Shown here in pieces: positions 12,150 through 23,149 of a DNA stretch of 64,000 nt. This stretch comes from Hydractinia symbiolongicarpus (taxonomy: Eukaryota; Cnidaria; Hydrozoa; Anthoathecata; Hydractiniidae). The position numbers and the translations under genes were made by a program. The stretch lies in the NCBI RefSeq assembly GCF_029227915.1, contig NC_079877.1:10219851-10283850 (forward strand). Reading direction: 5' to 3'. Each line of letters opens with the position of its first letter. The first letter of the stretch is position 1. Below the pieces are notes generated by a model, which made no database searches, was not told the DNA's origin, and saw only the letters and a program-made list of their open reading frames with translations.

Positions 12150-12690
12150 AATAGGGTCGGATCCAGGATTTTTTTTTATAACTAAGCAAAAATATTTTTT
12201 GGGAGATTACCGCCCAGAAGGGGCGTTAAAATACGCTAAATGGGCGGACCTAATGGTAACAACCAGCGTTAAAAAGTTCAATAAGTAACAATATATATAA
12301 AAAATAAACAGCTAAGATATATAAAACATGTAAACTATCAATCAATTAGCAAGTATATATATTTAAAAAAGCCTTTATCTCTTATTCTGTTCAGCAAACT
12401 CATCTATCACTTCATCAGAGATCACAGTGATTGACCTGTTAGACATGATAATTGCTAGGCTACGTAACCGTTCCTCCGACATCGTGTTTCGCATCTGAGT
12501 CTTTAAACGCCTTCGCCCAGAGATTCACAAGTGCATAAGGTTACAGGAATTGTAGCCAAAATTCTAAAACTTCACGGATTGATGGAAATGTGTACCTATT
12601 TGTGGTTTTAAGTAAAGAGGTGATATCTGTTGGTAGAGCGCCTTAATAGTTTTTCCAAAATATCCCCCCCCCCCTTATATTCAACTAGGC
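12150..12690 (-). pseudogene. hAT transposase C-terminal remnant with one element end
   Basis: On the minus strand, frames switch but read YQQISPLYLKPQ, FPSIREVLEF, then RRRLKTQMRNTMSEERLRS and ISDEVIDEFAEQNK, ending at a stop near 12383. This is the order of the hAT dimerisation domain (FP.l...L; R-RLKT-RSTM..eRL..Lal; eVID.F). Frameshifts and stops separate the pieces, so it is dead. The sequence GGGTCGGATCCAGGATTTTT near 12155 matches the start of the hAT terminal inverted repeat seen intact at 63434 and probably marks the 3' end of this insertion. The other end was not found. Confidence 0.6.
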
Positions 12691-12944
12691 ATATGTTACT
12701 ATGGGCCGGAATATCACTCGCAAACAATCGAAGGAATTCCTTAAACTTAACTTTCTAGTTAAATCAAAATACCTTCACAGAAATACCAGCAACACCTCTT
12801 CTAGGGTCAACAATTGTGTTGAATAAATTCTCCATTTGTTTATATCATAAGCTTTGATAGGTGGTTTTAATAGGATGCTTCAAAATTAATAAATATATAG
12901 AGTGACACAAATTTTAAAGGTACTGCCTGCATCACATATAGTTT

Positions 12945-13018
12945 ACTCCTGTCAGGAATCGAACCTGAACCTTTTACGAAATTGTATCATAAATATCAAA
13001 CCATTTGATCACAGGAGT
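12945..13018 (-). tRNA. tRNA-like sequence (probable pseudogene)
   Basis: The 74-nt minus-strand sequence folds as a cloverleaf. The acceptor stem is a 7-bp perfect match (ACTCCTG with CAGGAGT), followed by U8. A D arm (ATCA/TGAT) has GG in the loop, and the T arm is perfect 5 bp (TCAGG/CCTGA) with loop TTCGATT, giving the B-box GGTTCGATTCC. The middle arm is abnormal: a 7-bp stem TTTATGA/TCGTAAA with loop TACAATT, in which the base at position 33 is A instead of U, so no anticodon can be assigned with confidence. No CCA is encoded. It lies within transposon-rich DNA, so it may be a tRNA pseudogene or a tRNA-derived SINE head. Confidence 0.35.
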
Positions 13019-13203
13019 TTAGACATTTAGTAAAAGAATTATTTTACCTCAATAACATTAAAAATTGATAAAACGCACATAAGTGATATGACCAAATGAC
13101 GCATTTTGAAACACATTTTGCTTACTCAATCATGGCTAGTTCTCTTGACTTGGTCTTTATATACACATCACAACCATCCGATAAACATTGCACAAAAATA
13201 TAG

Positions 13204-13300
13204 TTAAGCGGTTGATTTAAAATTCTCAAAAGTCAGGGTTTCATCATGAATTTGCAACGCAGAAATAGATCTGTAAAGAGAGTTACCATCTCCACTGACA
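13204..13300 (-). pseudogene. OTU-like protease fragment with Cys to Ser change
   Basis: After a plausible acceptor (TTTTTGTTATGCAG) the frame reads SVSGDGNSLYRSISALQ and continues to a stop at 13204-13206. This resembles the catalytic N-terminal motif of OTU deubiquitinases (vpgDGNCLFRaiS). The nucleophile Cys is Ser here. Only about 30 residues are present, inside a transposon-rich block, so it is at best an exon fragment of a retroelement- or virus-derived OTU gene and presumably inactive. Confidence 0.35.
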
Positions 13301-14077
13301 CTGCATAACAAAAACAATACATCAGATAGGAAGGTAGTTATGAAATAAAAAATATTAGTAAGATTAGTAAGATTTTTTCTATCCATATTGTTATAGCTAT
13401 ATAACATATGTCAAATAATCTTGGCGGAGGGCACCACTACGATGACTTGGCTTGAAAATTGATGGATACGTTTTCCATCCTTAATACAGCTTTCGTTACC
13501 ACTCATCATACTGGCTCAATATTCTCTCAAGATCCAACCACTAGTGTATCATTGCGTTATTAAAAAAATCTTATACAAAAGTCATGGGTAGTTAGCTTTT
13601 ATTGTTTCCTCAATGCAGTTTCTTTGTTATGAACACGTGCACGGTCAAAGTTACAGACAATTAACATTGCGTTGTCTATTTCGTTAGCAGTTTTAATTAT
13701 TCGCGCCTCTTTAAAGAAATTACCAAGAACAAGTTTTATGATAAGAAGAAGAGAACAACAAATTTTTAAGAAGATTTTGTTGTCAATATTATTTGTCAAT
13801 ATTATTTTGTTCCGCAAAACAAAATAATATTGACCAATTGTTTTTGCTATGACGGAGTCGCAACGGTTGTAAACTGTGTTTTTATTTTAGCCTTTGTTGC
13901 GGAAAGTTATTTTTTAAAAGTATGTTACAGTTTCAACACTATAATGGTGTGTGCGCTTCACTTGATTTACGACATACTGCATACCTGTACTAAAGCGCTC
14001 CACCTAACTGTGTCGCACATTTGCAGTTCTTTTTGAAGCGCTCCTTAGGGCGATTCGACGCCGGGTTTCCCGGCTAG

Positions 14078-14222
14078 TCTATATTACAATACCCGTATAC
14101 GTCTGTCCGTCTGTTGCCTGTCACGCAAGATGGTAGCTTAGCTGCGCAAGTAGCGAGACGCACGCAGTGCGGTATAAAAAAGACGGGCAAACCTGGGGAT
14201 TTGTCCACGCGCTACCGACTAG
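14078..14222 (+). mobile_element. Short Helitron-like element S1 (145 bp)
   Basis: TCTATATTACAATACCCG at the left end abuts the CTAG of L2; the right end has the imperfect hairpin TGGGGATTTGTCCA followed by GCGCTACCGACTAG and a T. The same short element, with GTATACGTCTGTC and a CGCAAGTAGCGAGACGCAC stretch, recurs elsewhere in this window (31266-31407 and others). Confidence 0.6.
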
Positions 14223-15120
14223 TCCCTTAAATAATAGCCGTTTTCGATTTGTCTGTTCGTAATGGTGTCAACCGCGAACGAAATACCCGCCCGCTATCGC
14301 AGGGACTAGAAAACCTTTGGGGCCTCACTAGCACAGGGATGAGTTTCTGCTAAAATAAAGAACCAATCAGGAGCGGATTTTTAGATGAATAACCAATCAG
14401 ACACTAAAGCTCTGCAGATTCCTTTGCAACACTTTCTTACGCTTCCCCGAAAGCAGCGTGAAATTTGGCAAGGAGATCGAAGTAACTTAGTGCTGGAGAA
14501 AGGAAAGTTTCTTAACTTGTTTGCAATGTTTTTTTTAGTTGCGATAATTCTAGGAATACTATCTGTGTTCTGATAAAATTGCAGTTTCTTTCAAACACTT
14601 TCCGGTATTTTGTCTGCTTGTTTACATTTTTGTTTATCAATCTGTTATGGCTAGCTAGTTACCCAGCCAATTAAAGCCTGTATTATTTTTATTTGTCTTT
14701 TATTGTCACGTTTTCTAGCCATATATAAAACATATAAAAACTAATTTTAAGGTTTCAGCTACAAACGTAGATTTTCAGAGAGCATCAACGTTAGCTAGCT
14801 AGCTAGCTATAGCTAACCTTATTTATTGCTATTATTTGAAGGTTTTTATTTAGTTTGGTACAAGAGCTTTTTTCTGTCCTAGCCAAAATTGTTTATTTTC
14901 ATGTTGTTGCTATATAGCTAGCTGTTTAGGTACCTCTGACTAAAACGTGAAAGTAACCAAATGCAGTTTTGCAACAACAAAATGTTTTAATTGATAATTC
15001 TTATGCTAAATGCAGTTAGGTAACTACACGTTTTATTATTGTGATGAGAACTTATTCCGCAAAATAAAATTTTTAAGTAATTTTTTAACTACCAAGAAAA
15101 TTTTTAATTTTGTTATTATT
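14223..15120 (+). mobile_element. Helitron-like element L3 (right end uncertain)
   Basis: Begins TCCCTTAAATAATAGCCG directly after the CTAG of S1. Internal blocks match L1, for example TTGTCACGTTTTCTAGCC at about 14702 against 10051 and CTTATTCCGCAAAATAAAAT at 15050 against 10777. The similarity fades after about 15100 and I cannot place the 3' end; a CTAG at 15469 lacks the usual T. The 153-codon open frame at 15010-15471 starts inside this repeat and shows no domain, so I do not call it. Confidence 0.4.
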
Positions 15121-17290
15121 TTAGACCTCAGCTATATAGCCTTACATTCTATCGTAAAATTTGTGGACTCCATAGAAAACTCGAGAAAAAACTCGAGAGG
15201 AAACACATCTCCCCGACTAAGGAGGGCTTTTACAGATATTATAAGTATGCAATTCAGTATGCACTTTCTATATAAGTTTAAGCCTTTTGACTCCGTGTCA
15301 CAATTACTTGCCTGTTTAAATGTTTTACCTGATACTTCTGTAAGGATACGCGGTTTGTGTTACTCGTTACTCCAATTTTCAAGCATGTCAAAGCTACTAA
15401 GGAATGGCCTGGATACTGTAACTTTTGTTAAAATAAAAACACAGGGAACAACTTGTTATTATTCTGTCTAGCTAAAACAATTACATAGCAATTTTATTTT
15501 GTCGTATAAGTTTTCGTAAAGTTCTAAAATTAATCGTGATTTATTTGCAGCTTAGAAATCAGATGCTGAAGATAACACAAAAAGAATGAATAATATTGGC
15601 TACAATAAATATTAGCATAAAAACTATACAAGGTAGCATGAAGCTAGCTAGCATCCAAAATCTTAAAATTCATACGCTTTAGATTTACACTAATAAATGT
15701 GATAAAATATTCATCCTAACATGTGAATTTTTTTCTTAGAATAGCACAATAGCTACATTTTTTACTGATTAACTAATTGAGACTTTGTTTGGGCCACCAC
15801 AAATTGATGTATGTCAGCCTCGATAAATTTTCATAGAAATGCCAGTCGTATTTGTTATACTTCTTGAGAAAAAAATATTTTTTACTGTATAAAACCCAAG
15901 TCAGTGAATTTACAATCTTATCTCCAACTTCAATTTGACGCTAAGCTCATGATGTAAAAAATTGTTGTACCCTTCCTAAGTTCTTTCTAAATTAAAGTCG
16001 TATATAACACTTTGTTGGTTTCCGCATTGGAAGTGCAATATATGAACTTAAATAAAATTGTCAAGGTAGAACTAGCTTATTTGTCTATAGATGGTCTCGT
16101 CAGCATTCATATGCTCTAAACACGTTTTCATATGTGCCTTCTATTTAAAAAAGCAGACCCTGTAATAAAAAAAATGCATTTTAAATTATTAACTTTATTA
16201 AATTATTACAAATGTAAAAAATGCGATATGCTGTATCTTTTTACTGTAGTAAAACATTACCTCAACTCATGCACCTTCGTCTCAAGGGCGAATTTAGGTT
16301 TTTAATGAAGTGATATAAAATCGCAGCTAGTCACCGCCCAGAGCGTGGCTACGTTACAAGGGCGTTGTGCGACGTTATGGCACCTCTAGGAAACTTAATT
16401 TTAACTTAATTCTGTATAAATTTGAAACATTCATAGAGTGATTTGACCAATGTATTATAAGTTAAAACGTATTTTATGTATGACTAGCTGAACAATACAA
16501 AGAATGATTATGATTATGAAAGAATGATTATGAAAAGGTTGTTCAATGCTGATCTTTTCTTTAAAACCAAGTATGGTTGGCAAAAGGAAAAAAATAATTC
16601 TTTGAGTTTTCCACAAAACCATTATTACAAGAATTGAAATCCTAGAAATATGTTTCAGTCAAAATTCTAAGAATATAACATATTCTATGTTCATATTTAG
16701 TAAACGACGCTTTTATAGCTCACAATGTCCTTCAGTTATTGCCGATAATTTGACCTAAAATTTCTACTGCAAAGAGAAAAATAATGAATCAGTCTAATAA
16801 TAGGAGATACCTTTGATTCAGAAAAGGTGGCAAAGAACAGCACACACTCCAGAAAACAACAAGGCGTAAAAAGATGCAAAAAACATCTTCTGGAAGCAAA
16901 GGTGAAAAAAACGCGTATTAGCAGTTCTCATCGTACAGACATTTAACAACCTAACAGGGCTGCTGAGAACGACTGCGCATGTGCTTTGATTCGTTCACAA
17001 TGTTCTAAGACTTTTTGAAAAAGGCGCCAACGTGTTGGGGCTATCAACCGAAGAAAATCATTTTGTGGCATTCGGCTAAACAAAATGTGTTGGGACAATC
17101 AGTCAAAAATGACGATAGGGCAAACAGTGGAAGCTTAAGCCATCAAAAAGACTGAATCGCTCACACTTTTGTGACTTTTGAAACTCCTGAACAATTGATG
17201 GCATTCTATTAGGGAATCTGTTCACAGATGCAAACCATATTTTGCGTTGTGGATAGCGAAAGATCAGAAATTCTTAGCTCTAAGATACTA
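15121..17290. other. Intergenic stretch, no supported gene
   Basis: AT-rich. A segment near 16325-16390 (CACCGCCCAGAGCG, GGGCGTTGTGCG) resembles the hAT-associated sequences at 12210 and 63500. The part after 16980 becomes less AT-rich and probably belongs to the decayed retroelement that follows. Confidence 0.4.
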
Positions 17291-17600
17291 AATACACAAT
17301 ATTTCTTAGATTTACAAGACTAGTTGTAGAACATGCGCATGATATTGTAAAACACACGGGCTCCAGAATACAATAAGTGAACTGAGAAACCGATGGGGGT
17401 TACCAGAACGGCGTGACTTCGTGCGCAAGATAATAAAGGAATGTCGCGTATGTAAAATATTCAACGATTAAGCCGTACGCCTATACGAAGCGCTAGACTT
17501 GCCTGTGTGTCGCTTATATGACGATAGAGCATGTAGCGCAATTTAAATCGACTACGTTGTGCCCGTATTCTTAAAGAACACCTATGGTGCAGCGATATGC
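17291..17600 (+). pseudogene. BEL/Pao-type retrotransposon integrase remnant
   Basis: One frame reads RLVVEHAHDIVKHTGLQ then ISELRNRWGLPERRDFVRKI and ECRVCKIFN, which is the H2C2 zinc-binding domain of retroviral-type integrases (H-x3-H ... C-x2-C) with the R..WI..... V...i..C..C spacing of the BEL/Pao group. After a stop the same frame gives YEALDLPVCRL and IDYVVPVFLK, matching the start of the catalytic core (LP..R.....F...G.D..GP..vk). Stops interrupt it at 17473 and near 17550. Coding-like but unassignable sequence continues to about 18000. No LTRs recognised. Confidence 0.55.
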
Positions 17601-18466
17601 ACAAAAGGTTATTGGCCTTGATAACGTACACAATGAACAGAACCGTCTACCTAATTTGTTACGAGATGCATCCATTGAGATTACGTTGAGATTTAACTTG
17701 TAAGCAGTTCCATGGCAAGAAAGGCAAACAGTAAAGCAATGTTTGAAAAACAATTTTGAAATTTCAGGGGATGCAGACGTAAGACAGCAGAGGCGAAATG
17801 GCTATCAACAACTGCATATTGATGCACATTGAAAGAAAAGACGAAATACTGACCCAAATGTGAAGAGGATAGACGAAAAGCAATCGCGTTCCACGTGGCG
17901 TATCGTACCCATCAGCTCACTGTTGAAAGGATGGGGAAATGGTAATGTTCGTAACGCAAAGGTGACGATGAACTAGCCATAACTTTTATTGATGAACGTG
18001 ATATTATACAATCCTTGCAAAGTGGTTCTTTTTTGTGCGTTTTTAGGGAGTGTGAAGGGAATCTCCGGGGTCATGTATCCCGGCACTTGTATCATATACC
18101 CGTGTCGATTAGCGGCACGTTTGTTTTGGTTAAATATAAACAAACGCATGTCTTACTGAATTCATAAGCATGCAGGTGAACTGAATAATCTTTGCATTTT
18201 GTTGCTTATGATGCTTGCACATACGATACTATCATACGTTAAATAGTTAGAAACTTGTTGTGCGCTCTCCTTCGTTGTTTTTCTTTTTGCCTTTGGTACC
18301 CAGCCCTCTCGAGGGACGGTACATTGTGCGTTGGTTTCTTAAAGATAACAGTCACGTTTTAGAAAAATAAAAGTTATTACTAATATTACATGTACGAATA
18401 TATTAGCGTTTCTATAAAACCATCGTTTTTTTTAATTAGCGCACAAACAGCGAGCATTGTAATATA
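17601..18466. other. Probable further decay of the integrase region, then unassigned sequence
   Basis: 17600-18030 is less AT-rich than its surroundings with many short open frames but no motif I recognise. 18030-18466 holds nothing identifiable. Confidence 0.35.
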
Positions 18467-19716
18467 CTAGCTGGAAGACCCGGCGCCGAAACAGCGGGTT
18501 AAACTACAAGTAGCTGTATGACCCGGCGTTAATAGTGTTGCAGCTGAACATATATTTCAAAAAACAACTTTCAGGTAACGATAGCTGAAAAAACAGAGTT
18601 AAAGAACCGTTGTTACTCTGTCATAGCAAAAACAATCAGTCAATAGTATTATAAATTGCGGAATCAGTTCCTGTGAAAAAAATTAATCATGACACGGGCT
18701 GAGCGATAAGTACAGTTAACAGGTGTTGTACAGGCGTATAGGGATAAAATCCTCTTGAAAGAGCTCTGTCGCAGCCTCAGTTTAAATAAAAACACAAGAA
18801 GCAGTCCCTTGCTAACACTGTGCTGAGCGGTTAGTCCAAGCAAACCATGTTGCACAACCGTACTGGCGTAATACACTTTTTTAAATAAAATTAACACATT
18901 TTTTCATTCGGACCTAATATTTGTTTTCAAAAAACATCTTTCCGACAAACTTCAGCTAAAATAAAAACACAGTACAACTTGTTGTTACCTCGTAATAGGG
19001 AAAAGAGTCGGCAACATTTTGCAGAATATGGTTACGAGAAAGTTTAAAAACTAACTGTCACCGTGGGCTTGGCTCTTAGCACAGGTAAACTGTATCATAC
19101 ATGCGCATATGCGTAACATATTTACAAAAAACAACATATTTCAAAATAACAGTCCATTGTTAACACCGGCCTAAGCACATTTTACAGTTCAACAGAGTTT
19201 AACTGGTGTATAGGCGTAATACTCTTTTCAACAATAAACTTTATCGCAACTTCGGTTTAAATAAGAACACAGGAAACGGCCCGTCGTTACCCCGTCCAGA
19301 TAAAAAAAACCTTTCAGCAATATTTTTTTGGAATAAGCTTTTATGACAAAAACAGTGTAGCAACCAAACTGCTTTTTCATTAAGCGTAAGAAAGATTTGA
19401 AAATTTTATTGTAGCCAACTGTATTTAATTGGCTGCTTTCACTTTTTAGCCAGTCGTAACTAGATAACTCCCAGTTGCAGCTTAGTAAAATTAAATAACA
19501 CAAATAGAAATAATACTGGATAAGATAAAAAGTCGTATCAAACTGAATAACTAGCTAGCTCCCTTGAAATCTATATATATGTTCGTATCCAAAATCTTAA
19601 AATTGGGAAGGTTAAGATTTGTATGTGACAAAAAAACGTAACAATATATTTACCTTAACATGTAAAAACATATTGCACAAAAAACAATTTTTTAAAATGG
19701 CCGTAATAACACTGTT
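18467..19716 (-). mobile_element. Helitron-like long element L4
   Basis: Minus-strand 3' end: CTAG complement at 18467-18470 preceded by A, then GCTGGAAGACCCGGCGCCG, homologous to the 3' end of L2. The interior carries the module phrases in reverse (GTTGTTACCTCGTAATAG, TGTTACTCTGTCATAGC). The 5' part near 19580-19700 matches 59170-59330. The 5' terminus itself is worn and not precisely placed. Confidence 0.5.
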
Positions 19717-19821
19717 TAGCTTGTTTTGGGTTCATGTGCTCGCCCGTCCTTTTATACTACATTGTATGCGTCTCGCAACTGTGGTACCATTTTTCGTGAC
19801 AGACAGACGTATACGGGTTTT
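19717..19821 (-). mobile_element. Short Helitron-like fragment
   Basis: GTTCATGTGCTCGCCCGTCC, then GTATGCGTCTCGCAACTG and GACAGACGTATACGGG match the short family in reverse orientation (compare 31266-31407). Both termini are eroded. Confidence 0.5.
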
Positions 19822-19919
19822 TGCACCCATCTCTCTGCAAACAAGACAAAGCCCGAGGCTCTCACTTGTGACAGACACGGAAAGGTTGAGAAGAAAACGA
19901 TGACACGCAAAACCAAAAG

Positions 19920-20285
19920 TTACCTAGTGCGGAGATGCGAAAAGTGGAAAAGCATGACGATAACAAATCCGTGCCTGTCACAACAGGTGTAGCGTGTATT
20001 CTCGCCTATATGATGAATTATGATCCCAAGTGTTTTCCGTGTGTAGATATTTAGCACACGGGAAACGAAGTCTTCACAATCCTTTGCATCACGGTAAATG
20101 CGTAAGTTGTCACTAATGCTAGACGCTCTGCCTGCGTGTTGTCTTCTTAACGTATGCCAAAACAATAGCAACAATGCCAGCAATTGCAATGTACAAGTGC
20201 TTAGCAAAAATTTAACAACCTTTGCTGCAACTCTGAAGGGAAGGGAGATTACCGTGCTGATGATTCCAGGATGTGCTGCCCTCAT
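19920..20285 (-). CDS. Unassigned membrane protein ORF within the virus-like block
   Basis: An uninterrupted ATG-started frame of about 121 codons. Residues near 12-25 and especially near 28-44 (LQLLALLLLFWHTL) are hydrophobic, so one or two membrane segments are likely; the C-terminal half is soluble with a pattern such as YRDAKDCEDFVSRV. I recognise no family. It is the longest intact frame of the virus-like block, but a reading frame this size could persist by chance. Confidence 0.35.
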   Translation of the reverse strand: MRAAHPGIISTVISLPFRVAAKVVKFLLSTCTLQLLALLLLFWHTLRRQHAGRASSISDNLRIYRDAKDCEDFVSRVLNIYTRKTLGIIIHHIGENTRYTCCDRHGFVIVMLFHFSHLRTR

Positions 20286-20309
20286 TGCTAAATATTTCAA
20301 AAACTAGCT

Positions 20310-20900
20310 GTCGCCAGTACGATGGTTGAAACCAGTAAACTGACGGCTAAAATGATACTTGCTATGGTATTTTTTAATCTTGAGCTTCTCTGTGAGAGAC
20401 GTATCATGCTATACCATTTTCATCAAAGTCTCTTTAATTGCCTTAACTCTGGCTCTTAGTAGTTTGCTGTGATGCATGCCAAAAACGCGAAGTACTTTAC
20501 TGGCAATAAATGACTCAGAGCCAAGACATTGTTTTAGAGTCGCACACCGCAATATTAGGACCGACGTCTTGTGAAAAATAGAAACGTTTGCTAGATCTCC
20601 TAGAAAGTGAGTACAAGCGGTATTTCCACAACATCATTATCCTCTACCCCAAGATACAATGGAACTCTATTTACCTGGAGAGAGCCATGCTTTGAAAAGA
20701 CGAGTACATTTTCCATACACACCCTAAAGATCAATATTTTCCCTGGATACAAAAACTGTCGTCAATCCTGGGCGGCAAAAAAATACTCTTCGTATGAAAT
20801 GATAGCAGACGAATCTCTCGATGAGCGAAGGCACTCGTTGCTTGAACTATCCATCTCAAAGAGACATAAGGAAACATAGTTTATGGTCTTTAACACAGTC
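20310..20900 (-). pseudogene. Unassigned decayed ORFs of the virus-like block
   Basis: Two overlapping minus-strand frames look coding but are broken: one covers about 20595-20875 and another about 20415-20600 (SFIASKVLRVFGMHHSKL then KAIKETLMKMV before a stop). They are separated by a stop and a frame change, as if one gene had decayed. No recognised domain. Confidence 0.3.
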
Positions 20901-21419
20901 TTATACTGGTTTACCTAAGAACCTTTTAATACAGGAAAAGGAGCTCTTTTTTCTGGTATCCGCATGAATAAAACTCATCTATGAAGAAACTCTGGAAGAA
21001 GATTAAAAATCAGCTCAGAAAGTCAAAACATGCGTGCCTTTATGAGACTGAAGCGCCCTAGACGCTATAGAATTCTCGGTCGCAAAGCTCCCCTGGAGTT
21101 ACCGGCATGCAAAACAAATTTTTGAAGAAGATGTTTAAGAAAGGATGGTTTCACAAAGCAGCATTGAATTAAAACTAGAGATACTTATGAAAGCTCTTCC
21201 AGCACGTTTCCGAAAGACTCGCCGATAAATTACGTGTATAGAAAGTAATGTTGAAGGAGCTACATTGAATCACATGGTGTTATCTTGAAGGTTTAAGTAG
21301 ATAGAGTACCCCAAATCATACCCTGACTTTCGAGGTAGAATACGAGCACTTATCGATGCATTTATCAACGGGGACAGGCATGTGATGCAACATAGTTTCT
21401 GTTATCAATGGACTGAAAA

Positions 21420-22006
21420 AGCTCTAAAATGTTTTTGTATACAAAACCCTAGTTGGACTTCTTCCTAGAAAGAAAAAATGTCCTCTTTAAAGCTGTACCT
21501 GCTGGTGTCATCTAGACTCTATTCGATGAGCACTCACGCCCTTTATTTAAACGAGCAGATCTCGGAAGATTCTTATGAATTGAAGATATTCGTATTGCTT
21601 GCAGAAAGCTTAAAATAGCTGGACAAACCTGCGCTGATATATACTTACTAGAGGACCAGCGTCAAGTAAGGTCTGTAGAAGTGACAAAGTAGCTTGCAGG
21701 GAAGGTGTAAAAAAGCTACAAAATAAAACCAGGGAGAAACAACAAGTCATCGGTGCACATGACTTGGAGCTTGCAAATCTTGGAGATAAAAACTTGCAGC
21801 TGCTTCAAGCAATCGATAAGCTACGACAGCGAAAGGTTCCATACGCACAAAATCCTGGTGAAGGCAAAATGATCGCCATATATCGTAAACATACCACAAA
21901 AGACGACTATGAATATCATCATGTCCGTACTACTGTGCGAGTGTCCAGAGACGCGCTTTCCCCACCAAAAAAAGTATGGTTCAGAGATAACTTTCTGAGC
22001 TCTTAA
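21420..22006 (+). pseudogene. BRO-like (Bro-N) regulator remnant
   Basis: Around 21480-21610 the plus strand reads TLFDEHSRPLFKRADLGRF followed after one stop by IEDIRIACRKL. This matches the Bro-N domain (vktlfde.g.pwF...Dva..LGy.d...a..) found in baculovirus-repeated-ORF and phage antirepressor proteins. A change of frame near 21615 and another near 21680 lead to the intact C-terminal piece 21764-22006 (LQLLQAIDKLRQRKVPYAQN, then an Arg/Tyr-rich stretch and VRVSRDALSPP), ending in TAA at 22004. Such proteins are DNA-binding regulators of large DNA viruses. At least two stops and two frameshifts make it inactive. Domain match is moderate; viral origin is inferred. Confidence 0.5.
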
Positions 22007-22240
22007 AAGATTGTTGTTAACGACTGACGATATGCACGCCTTTAACAGATTCGAAGAACATAGATATACTTGAATGACCTAAGCGTTTCTGCACTTAAAT
22101 ACTAGGGTGTCCTTGAATTTTTGTATAGATTCATCCATACAAAACCCAAGTTAAAAAAATTATCGTAACCGAATGCGTCAGCTGTCGCTAACGCTACCAC
22201 TCTTTCACATACTCAAGAAGGACTTAAACTTCATCTGGAA

Positions 22241-22650
22241 TTAGAATGAGGTCTTACCACGATTTGGACCACCTTCGACGTAGTACAACACACGACTGTT
22301 TGGCTGTGCTACGATACGATTCAGCCTGAAAAACTTTTTCCTCCACCATGCGTCGATTACACGTCTTTTTTTTATTTCTGTGTTCTTCCCCGGGTTGAAG
22401 CAGGTAGAGGTATGGACTTTTCTAATAGGTTCTTTTGCTGCGGACACTCCTCGCTCTTCGCAAGTAGTGCTTCTTTAGGCTTGATGGCTTTTGATGCATT
22501 TCAATCAGATTGGTTATGTTGAAGTACGGGTAGTCGATCTTTTTTGGAACACGAATGTGTCAAAGGGAGAAAAGCCGACGAGAGAGCCAATGCGTCTCCT
22601 TCTTTCGCGAAAATTTTCGTCCAGTGCAGAGGTGCTCTGACTTATATTAG
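22241..22650 (-). pseudogene. Unassigned decayed ORFs of the virus-like block
   Basis: The piece 22241-22447 is an open minus-strand frame with a basic, Trp-containing centre (DAWWRKKFFRLNRIV). Upstream on the same strand another frame (about 22430-22550) reads IDYPYFNITNLIEMHQKPSS then LKKHYLRRARSVRSKRTY before a stop. They look like parts of one broken basic protein. No family recognised. Confidence 0.3.
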
Positions 22651-22889
22651 ATGCGGCTCAGTTTTCAGCTTCTTGCTCAGATACCGTATGTTATTTTGTC
22701 ATCTCTTTATGACATAACAAAAACGATGTGTTATTTTATGCGCTCTCCTGCATCACAGCTATGCGCCCTGCCTGCGAATCAGGCATATTTGTATACTGCA
22801 TATCTTAACAAAGGCCAAAGATCCAAAGATGAACGTGAGTTTACTGTTTTTCCTTTCTGCAGAAGGTACGTAAAAGTCTGAAAGCTTTG

Positions 22890-23100
22890 GTGCCTTTTCA
22901 ACAGTGGATTTATAGTACTTTCTCATACTCTAACTCGGAAAAGTCTACCCCTGCCTTTCGTTGATGTTCGCGTTTTTCAAAGAATCGGTCAGGCTTAGCC
23001 TAACGGTCCTTGATCCACTGCTCCTGGGCAGCTTCTAAACATTCGTTGGCGGTTTCCATGTTTCTTGCGTTCTTCTTCCCCATGTCTCGAGAACTTATTA
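22890..23100 (-). pseudogene. Small ORF with one internal stop, virus-like block
   Basis: An ATG-started minus-strand frame (NMETANECLEAAQEQWIKDR, stop, then continued Glu/Lys-rich sequence ending VDFSELEYEKVL) is broken once. It is polar and helical in appearance. Lies just downstream of the CxxCGG/HNH gene. No family recognised. Confidence 0.3.
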
Positions 23101-23149
23101 AATAGGTAGTTTGTTTCTGAAAAAGCCAAACAGTAATGGCTGCACTACG

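Larger units (their letters stand above)
10920..14077 (+). mobile_element. Helitron-like non-autonomous element L2 (interrupted by a hAT remnant)
   Basis: Starts TCTTTTTAATAATAGCCG immediately after the CTAG of L1. Ends with a hairpin (GCCGGG-TTT-CCCGGC) running into CTAG at 14074-14077. The same degenerate modules as L1 are seen at 11510-12120 and again at 13790-14060; the block between about 12150 and 13790 is foreign and holds a hAT remnant, a tRNA-like sequence and an OTU-like fragment. The phrase with the 3' end (GCGCTCCTTAGGGCG) is also present near 12025, so the interior contains partial duplications. Confidence 0.55.

Noticed and set aside
15010-15471. 153-codon plus-strand open frame
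   Set aside because: It starts within the Helitron-like element L3, uses a non-ATG start, and shows no domain or codon pattern that supports a gene.
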